Counted from the first letter of the stretch, positions 26,738 to 35,677 are shown. The stretch is DNA of 64,000 nucleotides from Caldifarciminota bacterium (GCA_020349965.1 CP070705.1:1042291-1106290); one strand, 5' to 3'. Made by a program: numbers and translations. Notes: generated by a model not told the origin, from the letters alone.

Positions 26738-27419
26738 AGAATGGCTGCCCGGTTTCGACAAGAAATTTGCCGAACTGACCCATCAGATGGTAAAGGATCT
26801 CGAAAAATGCCTGCAGTGCGGTAAGTGTACGGGGCAGTGTCCGGCAGCAAAGTTGTCATCATACAACCCGAGAGAGATCATACGCGATCTCCGAATGGGC
26901 AACGTCGATAAGGTGATCAGCAGTCATGAATTGTGGTTATGCTTCTTCTGTAGCGGGTGTTACGCCGTGTGCCCGCGCGACATAAACTTCCCGTTCGCGG
27001 TTTCCATGCTGCGTTATGCCGCGCTTGCGCAGGGATATGGTTGGGAAGAGGTCAAGGAGATCAAAGATCCTTATGCACAGGATTATTACAACACAGGACT
27101 CTCGGTCAATGTCAACGAGAGGAACCTCGGTGTCAAGAAAGAGATTGCGAAAAATTCGGGCACCGACGGGCGGATCGAGACGGTACGCAGGAAGATGGGT
27201 CTGCCTCCTAAGAGAAAGATATCACAACGTGCGATGAGTGAGATCAGGTTCATCGCCGATGCTACGGGCATGACCGATTTGTTCAAAGAGATTGACAAGA
27301 AAGTGGCGAAGGAAAAAAGCTGGAATTACGGCAGCCCGGCCGATCTTGTTAAAGTAAAGAAAGGACCGAACCAGAAATTCATCGACATCGAAGATGAGGA
27401 GAAAGAGAGGATATCATGA
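26721..27419 (+). CDS. hdrC: HdrC-like iron-sulfur subunit
   Basis: Heterodisulfide reductase C-type electron carrier, 232 residues, with two [4Fe-4S] motifs: CLQCGKCTGQCP near residue 32 and CFFCSGCYAVCP near 74. These pass electrons between HdrA and the catalytic HdrB. AAGGAG precedes the ATG. The C-terminal 100 residues are longer than in minimal HdrC and end in a charged tail. It is the third gene in the operon, preceding hdrB by 13 nt. Confidence 0.93.
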   Translation: MHETNKEWLPGFDKKFAELTHQMVKDLEKCLQCGKCTGQCPAAKLSSYNPREIIRDLRMGNVDKVISSHELWLCFFCSGCYAVCPRDINFPFAVSMLRYAALAQGYGWEEVKEIKDPYAQDYYNTGLSVNVNERNLGVKKEIAKNSGTDGRIETVRRKMGLPPKRKISQRAMSEIRFIADATGMTDLFKEIDKKVAKEKSWNYGSPADLVKVKKGPNQKFIDIEDEEKERIS

Positions 27420-27432
27420 GGAGGATACTCAG

Positions 27433-28386
27433 ATGGCACGCCAGCAAGTTCTAGAGAAGACAAAGGTGTCGGACAGGATATTTCTATTCCAGCCGTGCGT
27501 CGGGAGTAACAAGTATCCGGGGTTGATTACTTCGGCAACAGAATTTTTCAGGAAATTGGGTATCGAACTCGTAACGAGTGATGATCAGACCTGCTGCGGC
27601 GGTTTTCTGACATTCACGAATGTTGCACAGCCGACGAGCACAATGCCCGCAGTCGCGCGCAATATTGCGGTGGCTGAAGAAATGGGGCTGGATATTCTCA
27701 CTCTGTGTAATGGGTGTCACACGTTCCTGACCGAATTTTCGCATTTCATGAACGACCGCCCTCCGGTGAAGAACGTCGTCAATGTGATCTTGTCCATGAT
27801 CGGACGCGAGTATAAAGGCAGCCAGGACATTTACCATTCCCTGGAAATTATCTATAAATTGAAGGAGAAGATCAGAAAAAACGTAACGAGATCGCTGAGC
27901 GGGATGAGGTTCGCGACCCACTACGGGTGCCACTACCTGAATGGTTTCAAGAAAACGGCGCTCGATGATCCGCACATGCCGACGATCATGGAAGAACTGA
28001 TCGAAGCAATGGGAGGCGAGATTGCCGAGTATGGCGAAAACAGAACTTGTTGTGGTACTGGTCTGACACAGATCATCATCAACAAAGAAACATTGTCGCT
28101 GCCGCACACCAAGATGAAGTTGGATAATTTGAACGCTGCAGAACCGGATGCGGTGGTGGTCGTCTGCCCTTACTGTCTTGCCCAGATCGATCGCATGCAG
28201 CAGAAACTGAACTATCGTGGCTCAGGTGATTACAAAGTGCCGGTTATCCATCTCGTCCAACTCGTTGGACTGGCACTCGGTGTTGATGTGGTAAAACTCG
28301 GCTTTGATGCGCACGCGATCAGCTTCAAGAATTTCCTGAGAAAGTTCGAATCGGTTCAGGCAAAAGCAGAGGTGGTCAATGGCTAA
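27433..28386 (+). CDS. hdrB: HdrB-like catalytic subunit with two CCG domains
   Basis: Subunit that reduces disulfides at noncubane [4Fe-4S] clusters in heterodisulfide reductases. Both CCG motifs are complete: PCVGS, TCCGGF and CNGCH in the first half; GCHYL, TCCGTGL and CPYC in the second. The start is the ATG at 27433 with GAGGAGGA 6 nt upstream; an in-frame ATG at 27394 has no such site. The length of about 317 residues is normal. The physiological disulfide in a bacterium without coenzyme M/B is unknown, possibly DsrC-like (inference). Confidence 0.93.
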   Translation: MARQQVLEKTKVSDRIFLFQPCVGSNKYPGLITSATEFFRKLGIELVTSDDQTCCGGFLTFTNVAQPTSTMPAVARNIAVAEEMGLDILTLCNGCHTFLTEFSHFMNDRPPVKNVVNVILSMIGREYKGSQDIYHSLEIIYKLKEKIRKNVTRSLSGMRFATHYGCHYLNGFKKTALDDPHMPTIMEELIEAMGGEIAEYGENRTCCGTGLTQIIINKETLSLPHTKMKLDNLNAAEPDAVVVVCPYCLAQIDRMQQKLNYRGSGDYKVPVIHLVQLVGLALGVDVVKLGFDAHAISFKNFLRKFESVQAKAEVVNG

Positions 28387-30337
28387 TGTCGGCGTATTCA
28401 TCTGTCACTGTGGGGTGAACATTGCGTCGAAAGTGGATGTGAAGAGGGTCGTCGATACGCTTAAAGTAATGCCCGAAGTAGGGTTTGCCCATGAATACAA
28501 ATTCATGTGCTCGTCCCCCGGTCAGGAACTGATCAGAAAGGCTATCAGGGAGAACAAAATAAATCGAGTCGTAGTTGCAGCTTGCTCACCGCGCATGCAT
28601 CTTCCTACGTTCCAGACGGCTCTGGCGACCGAAGGATTGAATCCCTATCTCGTTTCGATGGCTAACATCCGCGAGCAATGTAGCTGGGTAACGGATGATC
28701 CAGAAAAGGCGACGCAGAAGGCAATCGACCTCGTAGCGCGTCAGATAAAGCGTGTTGTGCACCAGGACCCGCTCGATGATATCAATGTACCTATGACCAA
28801 GGCTGCTTTGGTGATCGGCGGCGGCATCGCCGGCATTCAGGCAGCTCTCGACATCGCCGACGGTAACCGCAAAGTCATTCTTGTGGAGAAGAGCCCGAGC
28901 ATCGGCGGCCGTATGGCGCAACTCGACGAAACGTTTCCGACCCTCGATTGCAGTCAGTGTATTCTGACCCCGAAAATGGTCGAAGCAGCCCAGCATCCCA
29001 ACGTCGAGATACGGGTCAATTCTGAGGTCAAGAAGGTTGACGGTTATGTCGGTAACTTTGAGGTGACTGTTGAAAGGAAGGCCACGTATGTCGACGCGCA
29101 GAAGTGTATCGGGTGCAGTATCTGTCAGGAAAAATGTCCGGTTAAGATAGTGCCTGATGCATTCAATGCCGGTTTGAGCACGCGTGCAGCCATTGCCATT
29201 CCATTTCCTCAAGCGGTTCCTGCGATCCCTGTCATCGATCCGGATTATTGCCGAAAACTGACCGAAGACAAGTGCGGTGTCTGTGCAAAGGTCTGTCCTG
29301 CCGAAGCGGTGGTTTTTGATGATACGCCGAAACAGGACACTATCAACGTCGGCGCCATTGTTGTCGCGACCGGTTACAGGGAGATGGATCCAGGAATCTA
29401 CACCGAGTACGGCGGCAATAAATTTCCAGATGTTGTCACAGGTTTGCAGTTCGAGCGTCTCGTTTCATCGACGGGTCCGACTGGCGGAGATTTGAAACGG
29501 CCGAGTGACGGGAAAGTGCCAAAGACGGTCGTCTTTGTGCAGTGTGTTGGTAGCCGTGATGAATCAAAGGCGCATGCATATTGCAGTGGGATATGCTGCA
29601 TGTATACGGCAAAGCACACCATGCTGTACAAACACCACGTGCCTGACGGCCAGGCATATGTAAGTTACATCGATGTCCGCGCGCCGGGAAAGACTTATGA
29701 GGAATTTGTAAGAAGAGCGATCGAGGAAGAAGATGCGAGATACTTGCGAGGTCGCGTGGCGAAGATTCGGCGTCTACAGAACGGCCTGTATCGTGTTTAC
29801 ACCGAAGATACACTGGTCGGCAGAGCCGTGCACATCGACGCGGACATGGTCGTTCTCGCCAGCGCAGTCGAACCGCAAAGAGATGCGGTCCGATTGGCCC
29901 AGATGCTTGGCATAGCCTACGATGCTGATGGTTTCTATACAGAGGCGCACCCCAAGCTGAAACCCGTGGAGACCGCGAGCGCTGGTGTCTTTCTTGCCGG
30001 CGCATGCCAGGGGCCGAAGGATATTCCTGCGAGCGTTCAACAAGGAAGTGCGGCGGCATCCAAGGTGCTTTCACTCTTTGCTAAAGATACGCTCATAATA
30101 TCGCCGCAAATTGCCGTCGTTGATCCGACGGCTTGCACCGGATGCCTCACGTGTTCATATGTCTGTCACTATACAGCGATCGAGGAGAAGGAATTCGGCC
30201 AGCGACGGGTGGCCGAGATCATTTCCGGCAAATGTCAGGGATGCGGTGCATGTGTGGCAACATGTAAAGGAAAGGCTATTACGCTGGCTGGATTCAGCGA
30301 CGACGAAATCTATGAGGAGATCGTATCATGCAAATAG
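28379..30337 (+). CDS. hdrA: HdrA-like FAD iron-sulfur subunit
   Basis: The 652-residue flavoprotein is thought to carry out electron bifurcation. It has an N-terminal domain with a Cys-rich start (VFICHCGVNIASK), a Rossmann FAD site near 140 (VIGGGIAGIQAALD), a Cys motif LDCSQCILTP near 185 and a [4Fe-4S] insertion CIGCSICQEKCP. At the C-terminus two further clusters are CTGCLTCSYVC and CQGCGACVATC. The start overlaps hdrB by 8 bases and the end overlaps flxD. The size matches classical HdrA. Confidence 0.95.
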   Translation: MANVGVFICHCGVNIASKVDVKRVVDTLKVMPEVGFAHEYKFMCSSPGQELIRKAIRENKINRVVVAACSPRMHLPTFQTALATEGLNPYLVSMANIREQCSWVTDDPEKATQKAIDLVARQIKRVVHQDPLDDINVPMTKAALVIGGGIAGIQAALDIADGNRKVILVEKSPSIGGRMAQLDETFPTLDCSQCILTPKMVEAAQHPNVEIRVNSEVKKVDGYVGNFEVTVERKATYVDAQKCIGCSICQEKCPVKIVPDAFNAGLSTRAAIAIPFPQAVPAIPVIDPDYCRKLTEDKCGVCAKVCPAEAVVFDDTPKQDTINVGAIVVATGYREMDPGIYTEYGGNKFPDVVTGLQFERLVSSTGPTGGDLKRPSDGKVPKTVVFVQCVGSRDESKAHAYCSGICCMYTAKHTMLYKHHVPDGQAYVSYIDVRAPGKTYEEFVRRAIEEEDARYLRGRVAKIRRLQNGLYRVYTEDTLVGRAVHIDADMVVLASAVEPQRDAVRLAQMLGIAYDADGFYTEAHPKLKPVETASAGVFLAGACQGPKDIPASVQQGSAAASKVLSLFAKDTLIISPQIAVVDPTACTGCLTCSYVCHYTAIEEKEFGQRRVAEIISGKCQGCGACVATCKGKAITLAGFSDDEIYEEIVSCK

Positions 30338-30762
30338 ACAAAGAGCCAAAAATCCTGGCGATTCTGTGCAAGTGGTGCAGCTATGCCGGAGCTGACCTCG
30401 CGGGCACAAGCCGATTCGCGTATCCTGCGAATGTGAGGATCATACAGGTTCCATGCTCGGGCAGGGTCGATCCGGTCATGATATTCAAGGCTTTTGTTGA
30501 AGGGTATGACGGCGTAATGGTGAGCGGCTGCCACCCCGGTGACTGCCACTACGGTACAGGTAATTATCATGCAAGACGGAGGATGGCTGTTGCCCGACGT
30601 TTGCTGCAGTTCGTAGGGGTGCATCCTGAACGTATGCATTTCACCTGGATTTCAGCGGCAGAAGGCAAGAAATTTGCCGAGGTTTGTGGACAGTTCACGG
30701 ACAGACTGAAGATGCTTTCAGGAACCGAAAGGACACTTGCCCGAAAGGAGCTCGCGACATGA
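30328..30762 (+). CDS. flxD: MvhD/FlxD-like [2Fe-2S] adaptor subunit
   Basis: The 144-residue MvhD-type protein links an electron-donor module to HdrA. Conserved features are CKWCSYAGADLAG near residue 12, VPCSGRVDP near 41 and SGCHPGDCHYGTGN near 65, which supply the [2Fe-2S] ligands. It overlaps hdrA by 10 bases and flxC by 4 (ATGA). No MvhAG hydrogenase genes follow; instead an Flx-type NAD(P)H module follows, so the name FlxD fits better. Confidence 0.93.
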   Translation: MQIDKEPKILAILCKWCSYAGADLAGTSRFAYPANVRIIQVPCSGRVDPVMIFKAFVEGYDGVMVSGCHPGDCHYGTGNYHARRRMAVARRLLQFVGVHPERMHFTWISAAEGKKFAEVCGQFTDRLKMLSGTERTLARKELAT

Positions 30763-31604
30763 AGGAATTGAGAAAAAAGATTAAGGAACTGTTCGAGAAT
30801 GGCGAGGTGGATGCTGTACTCGGTTATCGCGAGGATCCGGCAACCGGCGGAGTCAAGGCGGCTGTTTTCAAGAAGGACGAAACACTCGATGATATGGTTT
30901 TCGACGGAAGATGTATTCAGAATTTGGTGAATTATCTGCCCACCTTGGTGGCGCGTTACAGAAAAGTAGGTGTTGTCTTGAAGGGATGCGACGGACGTTC
31001 GCTGGTCACGCAGTTGGTCGAGCACCGCATAAGCAAAAGTCAGATAATCGCGCTCGGTATTGGTTGTGAAGGTGTGGAAATCGACGGGAGGGAAGCAGAA
31101 AAGTGTGGTGATTGTGCGACGCACATGTCACCGGTCGCCGATTATGAATTCGGCGAAAAAGAAGAAAAGAAAGAACCGACATTTGCCAGGGTCGAGGAAA
31201 TAGAGAAGATGTCGCCGGTCGAACGCTGGAAATTCTTCGCCGATTACTTCGCAAAATGTGAACGTTGCTATGCATGCCGGCAGATTTGTCCTTCGTGCTA
31301 CTGTGAGATTTGCATTGCAGACCAGCAGGAACCGAAATGGATCGAACCTTCGGCAAAACTCTCCGCCAACACAATGTGGCATTTGATCAGAGCATATCAT
31401 CTCGCCGGACGCTGTGCTGATTGCGGGGAATGTGAACGTGTATGCCCACAGGATATTCCGCTGAGACTTCTAAACAACGCATTGGAAAAAGCGGTTCATG
31501 AAATGTTCGGCGTTCGTCCCGGCACTGTTCCCGAGGAAGTACCGCCCCTTGTTGTTTTGAATAAGGATGACCCGGATCGGATCCTGGAGGGTAAGAATGA
31601 ATAA
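30759..31604 (+). CDS. flxC: FlxC-like iron-sulfur protein
   Basis: The protein of about 281 residues has an N-terminal domain like the F420-dehydrogenase beta N-terminus (KAAVFKKDETLDDMVFDGRC, VVLKGCDGRSLVTQL) and two C-terminal ferredoxin-type clusters: CERCYACRQICPSCYCEIC and CADCGECERVCP. It should relay electrons from FlxA/FlxB to FlxD/HdrA. It starts in an ATGA overlap with flxD and overlaps flxB by 8 bases. The Flx naming follows the FlxABCD-HdrABC complex of Desulfovibrio, in which the four subunits have these domain types. Confidence 0.88.
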   Translation: MKELRKKIKELFENGEVDAVLGYREDPATGGVKAAVFKKDETLDDMVFDGRCIQNLVNYLPTLVARYRKVGVVLKGCDGRSLVTQLVEHRISKSQIIALGIGCEGVEIDGREAEKCGDCATHMSPVADYEFGEKEEKKEPTFARVEEIEKMSPVERWKFFADYFAKCERCYACRQICPSCYCEICIADQQEPKWIEPSAKLSANTMWHLIRAYHLAGRCADCGECERVCPQDIPLRLLNNALEKAVHEMFGVRPGTVPEEVPPLVVLNKDDPDRILEGKNE

Positions 31605-32640
31605 ATGGCATAAGATAAAGAAAACTGACCTGCAGAAATATGTGTCTCGGCTTGCAGAAAAATGGGAGGTGTGGATCCCCCGTCTCGTTGACGGAAAATG
31701 GGAGTTCGGTATTTATGATGGCGCCAGAGATCTGGATCTGCCAGAGAGTATCATAGACGTTTCGTTGAAGAACCTTTTCTTCCCCAAGCGGCGTGCGATC
31801 GCAACTTTTGATGAGAACAGCAAATGGTCCCTACAGCCAGTCAGTCCAGAACGAAGGCCGCGTATCATTTTGGGCCTACATCCTTGCGATGCGGCCGGCA
31901 TCGAGTACATGGACAAAGTTTTTCTGCAATCCGAATACAAAGATGTAATGTATAAGAACGAAAGGGAACGAACGATTCTCGTAGGGATGCTTTGTAACAA
32001 GATGGGTGACGATTGCCACTGTACGGATCGTGGACTGACGCCTGATTCAACCAGCAGTATGGATGTGGCGTTCGTGAATGAAGGGGAATGGTATTTCTTC
32101 AGGAGCCTGACCGACAAAGGAAAACGAATAATGGAATCGAAATATCTTAAAGAGACCGATGAAGGCCCGACGAAGAATGAATGGCCGGCCGGGAAATATT
32201 CCATCGCATCACCCGAAGAATTCATGGAAATGTATGATGACAGCATCTGGCACGAACTGTCGGATATATGCCTGACTTGCGGCATATGCACTTATGCCTG
32301 CCCAACCTGCGTGTGTTTTTTGGTCGCCGATGAGAAATTCAAGGGTAAGGGTGAGCGGGTGACGGTCTGGGACAGCTGCCAGCTGCAGTCCTATTCAAGG
32401 ATGGCGGGAGGTCAGAATACCAGGAAGACACCTGCCAGCCGGGTGCGTAATCGGACCCTTGATAAGTTCGCTTACAGCCATCTCAGATACGGTCGGATCT
32501 CTTGTACGGGCTGTGGCCGTTGCATCATGGTGTGTCCTCTGAAAAGAAGTTTCCCCCAGCTCGGTGCACGTCTTTCAGAAAGAATAAGGGAAAAGGAGAA
32601 GGAGAGAACCAAAGTGCCGGCGGAGTCAAAGGAGGAGTGA
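31597..32640 (+). CDS. flxB: FlxB-like [4Fe-4S] dicluster protein (HydB type)
   Basis: The protein of about 347 residues resembles sulfhydrogenase beta subunits. It has an N-terminal region with RIILGLHPCDAAGIEYMDKVF and CHCTDRGLTP, and then two cluster motifs CLTCGICTYACPTC near 225 and CTGCGRCIMVCP near 300. It is expected to pass electrons from the FAD subunit FlxA. The start is the ATG at 31597 with GGAGG 6 nt upstream. It ends one base before flxA. Confidence 0.9.
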   Translation: MNKWHKIKKTDLQKYVSRLAEKWEVWIPRLVDGKWEFGIYDGARDLDLPESIIDVSLKNLFFPKRRAIATFDENSKWSLQPVSPERRPRIILGLHPCDAAGIEYMDKVFLQSEYKDVMYKNERERTILVGMLCNKMGDDCHCTDRGLTPDSTSSMDVAFVNEGEWYFFRSLTDKGKRIMESKYLKETDEGPTKNEWPAGKYSIASPEEFMEMYDDSIWHELSDICLTCGICTYACPTCVCFLVADEKFKGKGERVTVWDSCQLQSYSRMAGGQNTRKTPASRVRNRTLDKFAYSHLRYGRISCTGCGRCIMVCPLKRSFPQLGARLSERIREKEKERTKVPAESKEE

Positions 32641-32641
32641 A

Positions 32642-33457
32642 ATGACGACAATCGAACTTGTTCCAAAGCCGGCAACGATCAAGAGAATGATCGATGAGTC
32701 CAGGGATGTTAAGAGTTATGTGCTGGAGATGAATGAATCCCTGACGATGCCTGCTCTGCCCGGCCAGTTCGTGGAAGTCTCAGTACAAGGCTATGGTGAG
32801 GCCACGTTTGCTGTTACACGGAAATCAAAGGGCGATCGAGAATTCACGATTTCAGTCAAACGAATCGGCCATCTTACGAAGATGTTGCATCGCGCCGCTA
32901 CGGGTGATATCGTCGGGGTGCGCGGTCCCTATGGGAATAGCTTCCCGGTTGATGACTGGAAAGGGAAAGACATTTTGGTGATCGGTGGCGGTATCGGCCT
33001 CGCGCCGCTGCGCCCGGTCATCGATCATATTCTCCTGAACCGGAAGGATTACGGTTCAATGGAGATAATCTTCGGTGCACGTACGCCGGATGATATTCTC
33101 TACAAAGAAGATCTTAAGATGTGGGAGAGCGATAAGAGCATTTTGCTTCATAAAACGATAGACGTACCGTTCGAAGGCTGGAATGGCAGGGTCGGTGTCG
33201 TGCCGGCCGTTATCAGGGATCTCGGTGTGAAGCCCGACAGAAGGGTCTCTATCGTTTGCGGCCCACCGATAATGATAAAATTCACCGCAGCTGCCCTGAG
33301 AGAATTGAGGTGGCCCGATGATAGAATATTCACGACGCTCGAGATGAAAATGCAGTGCGGTATCGGTCAGTGCGGGCGATGTAACATCGGCGAAAAATTC
33401 ATCTGCAAGGATGGACCGGTCTTCAGTCTTGATCAGATCCCCGAACACGCCCTTTAG
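32642..33457 (+). CDS. flxA: FlxA-like NAD(P)H-oxidising FAD/[2Fe-2S] subunit (HydG type)
   Basis: The 271-residue ferredoxin-NADP reductase-like protein has a flavin-binding barrel (PGQFVEVSV near 40, RGPYGNSFP near 96), a nucleotide-binding domain (VIGGGIGLAPLRPVI near 113) and a C-terminal [2Fe-2S] site (MQCGIGQCGRCNIGEKFICKDGP near 238). It is the likely entry or exit point for NAD(P)H in the Hdr/Flx complex. It is the last gene of the nine-gene operon; no strong terminator follows. Confidence 0.92.
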   Translation: MTTIELVPKPATIKRMIDESRDVKSYVLEMNESLTMPALPGQFVEVSVQGYGEATFAVTRKSKGDREFTISVKRIGHLTKMLHRAATGDIVGVRGPYGNSFPVDDWKGKDILVIGGGIGLAPLRPVIDHILLNRKDYGSMEIIFGARTPDDILYKEDLKMWESDKSILLHKTIDVPFEGWNGRVGVVPAVIRDLGVKPDRRVSIVCGPPIMIKFTAAALRELRWPDDRIFTTLEMKMQCGIGQCGRCNIGEKFICKDGPVFSLDQIPEHAL

Positions 33458-33638
33458 CCGGTTCCTCTAGCCAATTCACTTCCAACTTCAAATATGCCTC
33501 CATTATGCCGGGGGCATTTCGCACGTAGATTTAATGACCCACATTCTCCAGTTTCATGAAACTTTTTGGCCCGGTACAGCGTATAGTATAGTGATGACTA
33601 ACAAGAAAAGAATCTTCAGCAGAAAGGAAGGAGGAAGC

Positions 33639-33935
33639 ATGAAAATTTGCATGGCTATTTTGCTCTTATTGGGTATGTCGGTCGGGGAGTCTCTATACGG
33701 CAGCAATGCAGATGCATATGACGGCCTGATGCCGGCGGTTGAGGTCATTGCCAGTAGATACGGTTATGATGTTCCAGCGTATGTTGGGTCTCTGCCGGCG
33801 GTGGACGTTACGGCTCCGCGATACGAATTCGAAGATGACGCATGGAGTGGTCTGATGCCTGAGACGGTCGTTACCGCAGTACAAAGCATGCCCGTCGATA
33901 TTGCTTTTCTGGGTAGCCCTGGTTTTGCCCGCTAA
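33639..33935 (+). CDS. small secreted protein with three 21-residue VVVTA-type repeats
   Basis: The 98-residue protein has a signal peptide (MKICMAILLLLGMSVGESLYG) and then three 21-residue repeats at residues 25-45, 46-66 and 67-87. Each runs D/P-A-W/Y, G-S/L-M-P, then a V-V-V-T-A-P-R-Y-like strand. I do not recognise a family, though the VTAPRY tail faintly resembles TonB-box or plug-edge segments. The ATG at 33639 follows GGAGGAAGC; upstream in-frame ATGs lack a ribosome site. A relative lies at 45149. Function unknown. Confidence 0.75.
   Translation: MKICMAILLLLGMSVGESLYGSNADAYDGLMPAVEVIASRYGYDVPAYVGSLPAVDVTAPRYEFEDDAWSGLMPETVVTAVQSMPVDIAFLGSPGFAR
33711..33899 (+). repeat. three 63-bp coding repeats
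   Basis: Three in-frame 63-bp units encode the 21-residue repeats of the protein starting at 33639. The third (GACGCATGGAGTGGTCTGAT opening) is nearly the same as the units at 45287-45412. Confidence 0.75.
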
Positions 33936-33947
33936 CTGGTCATATTT

Positions 33948-35489
33948 ATGAAACAACGGGTATTCAGCGGTTCGATGGTGATCTTCTTGATCGTCCTCAC
34001 CGGATGCTCTCATTATGCCGCACGTGAGATGAGCAGCGAGCGATATCTTAGGCGATTTCTGGATGCAAAAGAGAATGTATACGAAGATATTTGTGTGCAA
34101 ATGGGTTCTGCATACTGGGACTACTATTCTCAGGAGGGTAAAGCCGATCTGGCCACGCCGCGAGAGCGCTTCAAGGAGTTATTGATGAATGACACGCTCA
34201 ACCGGGTGGTAGACACTTGGTATTCCAGGACGGCGTTAATAAGGGATTCCATACTGAGGAGGAGGATTACAGTCTGGCATAATATGCTCACCGCAGCAAA
34301 AGTCGAGATGGATCCTGAAATATTCGATTTGAGGAACAGGTTAGAATTATGGCTTGCGGAGACAGACGATACCTTATCCATTCCATCCCGGAATGAGATG
34401 GACAGTATTATGTTGAGGCTGATGGAGCTTCGTAACGCCAGATCGAAGAGTCTCGGCTTCGAGAATTTCGCCGAAATGGTACTGGAGGTGAGTGGTATCG
34501 GGGCAGAATGGTTTTATGAATTCGTCCAGACAATAGATAGAGCCACAGCAGAGCCTTATGCAGAGTTGTTGGAGGAACTCAAAAGGGAACGAGGTAAGTC
34601 TGAGATCGAAGCCAGGGACATAGGAAAATTGTTTGGTCTGTACTATTCGGCAAATCAAGGTGCCGCGATTTCCGTGGATAAGATGGACTCCATGATGAAG
34701 GAGACGATCGAAGGTATCGGCCTTGAATATAGTGAATTGAACGTCGAGATCGTGGAACAAGATCTGCCGGGTGGTATTGCCGGTCAGTCACTTGCCATTC
34801 GTATTCCTGAAGATTTCAAAGTCGTCGTAGTGGATGATCTCTCATTGTATGACCGACTGCATGAGGTCGGACACGGTGCGCAGTATACGTTCACCACAGT
34901 AGGGTATCCGGTATTGGAAGGCTATGAGTGGTGTTTGGGAAGCGACTGCGGTGCGTATTCTGAAGGCATGGCAGAGACCCTGGCAAGGTTTGCTCGTAAT
35001 GACGAATGGCAGAAGAGACGTGCTGGAATTAGTGATGAAGATCTCATCGCCCAGAAGGAAATGCTCAAGAAGTACATGCCATTATACCTCCGCTATTTGC
35101 TGGTCAACTCTATGTACGAGGTCCTACTGTACAATGATCTGGCAAGAGATCATCTCGAAATCTGGCAAACACTCGACAAGAAGTATCTGTCGCTCGAAGG
35201 TTCGACGTCAAGACCCATCCCGTTTACCAATATCATCTATGTTTCTTATCCGGTATATGTCCAAAATTACTTGATTGCCGAGGTAATGTCCTGGCAGATA
35301 CACGGAACGCTAAAAGAGAAATTCGGCAGTGGCTACGCTTTCGACGCTCGTGTTGGTGGTTTTTTAAAAGAATACCTCTATAGTGGAGGCGGATTGTTAC
35401 CATGGCAAGCGCGGTTGAAAAAGTCGACCGGCAGAGAACTCGATATTAAAGGTTACCTGAGCGCCGGTGGTTTACAGGTAAAAGAATAA
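33948..35489 (+). CDS. M2/M3-like zinc metallopeptidase lipoprotein
   Basis: The 513-residue gluzincin-type peptidase has a signal peptide and lipobox (VLTGC, Cys20). The zinc motif HEVGH is at 305-309. The downstream YSEGMAETLARFA (near 338) supplies the third ligand Glu. The mostly helical body and the C-terminal region resemble M2 (ACE) and M3 (oligopeptidase) families. It should cut peptides in the periplasm. It follows the repeat protein by 12 nt and is probably co-transcribed, but no direct link is visible. Confidence 0.85.
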   Translation: MKQRVFSGSMVIFLIVLTGCSHYAAREMSSERYLRRFLDAKENVYEDICVQMGSAYWDYYSQEGKADLATPRERFKELLMNDTLNRVVDTWYSRTALIRDSILRRRITVWHNMLTAAKVEMDPEIFDLRNRLELWLAETDDTLSIPSRNEMDSIMLRLMELRNARSKSLGFENFAEMVLEVSGIGAEWFYEFVQTIDRATAEPYAELLEELKRERGKSEIEARDIGKLFGLYYSANQGAAISVDKMDSMMKETIEGIGLEYSELNVEIVEQDLPGGIAGQSLAIRIPEDFKVVVVDDLSLYDRLHEVGHGAQYTFTTVGYPVLEGYEWCLGSDCGAYSEGMAETLARFARNDEWQKRRAGISDEDLIAQKEMLKKYMPLYLRYLLVNSMYEVLLYNDLARDHLEIWQTLDKKYLSLEGSTSRPIPFTNIIYVSYPVYVQNYLIAEVMSWQIHGTLKEKFGSGYAFDARVGGFLKEYLYSGGGLLPWQARLKKSTGRELDIKGYLSAGGLQVKE

Positions 35490-35511
35490 CTGGTTGGTCA
35501 TAAAGCACCCC

Positions 35512-35550
35512 GCGGCTCCGTTCTCACGCGCAAGAGCGGAGCCGCATCTT
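35512..35550 (+). terminator. rho-independent terminator after the metallopeptidase gene
   Basis: Stem GCGGCTCCG (35512-35520) with CGGAGCCGC (35537-35545), extended inward by TTCT/AAGA, followed by ATCTTT. The U-run is short. Confidence 0.7.
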
Positions 35551-35643
35551 TAGCACAGTAGATCCGAAGCACGATCAACGAGCGAAACGGAGTCGGTATC
35601 TTCCGTGTCGAATCTGGGACGACAGATTCACCTTTTGTGTACA

Positions 35644-35671
35644 TTGACAACCTTTCTATACGCGTTATACT
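35644..35671 (+). promoter_or_regulatory. promoter of the phosphohexomutase gene
   Basis: TTGACA (35644-35649) and TATACT (35666-35671) with a 16-bp spacer. The ATG starts 7 nt after the -10 box, at the expected +1. Confidence 0.8.
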
Positions 35672-35677
35672 ATCGAA

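Noticed and set aside
28586-29212. 208-codon minus-strand open frame opposite hdrA
   Set aside because: Antisense to a clear hdrA with matching family motifs, and no start signals. It is a shadow of codon bias.
30328-30762. MvhD as part of an MvhADG hydrogenase complex
   Set aside because: No MvhA/MvhG-type hydrogenase subunits are nearby. The adjacent genes match the Flx NAD(P)H module instead.
33500-33520. terminator after flxA (ATGCC-GGG-GGCAT)
   Set aside because: Only a 5-bp stem with a 3-nt loop and two Ts. Too weak to call.
33711-33899. CRISPR array
   Set aside because: The 63-bp repeats are coding, contiguous and without spacers. No cas genes were seen in the window.
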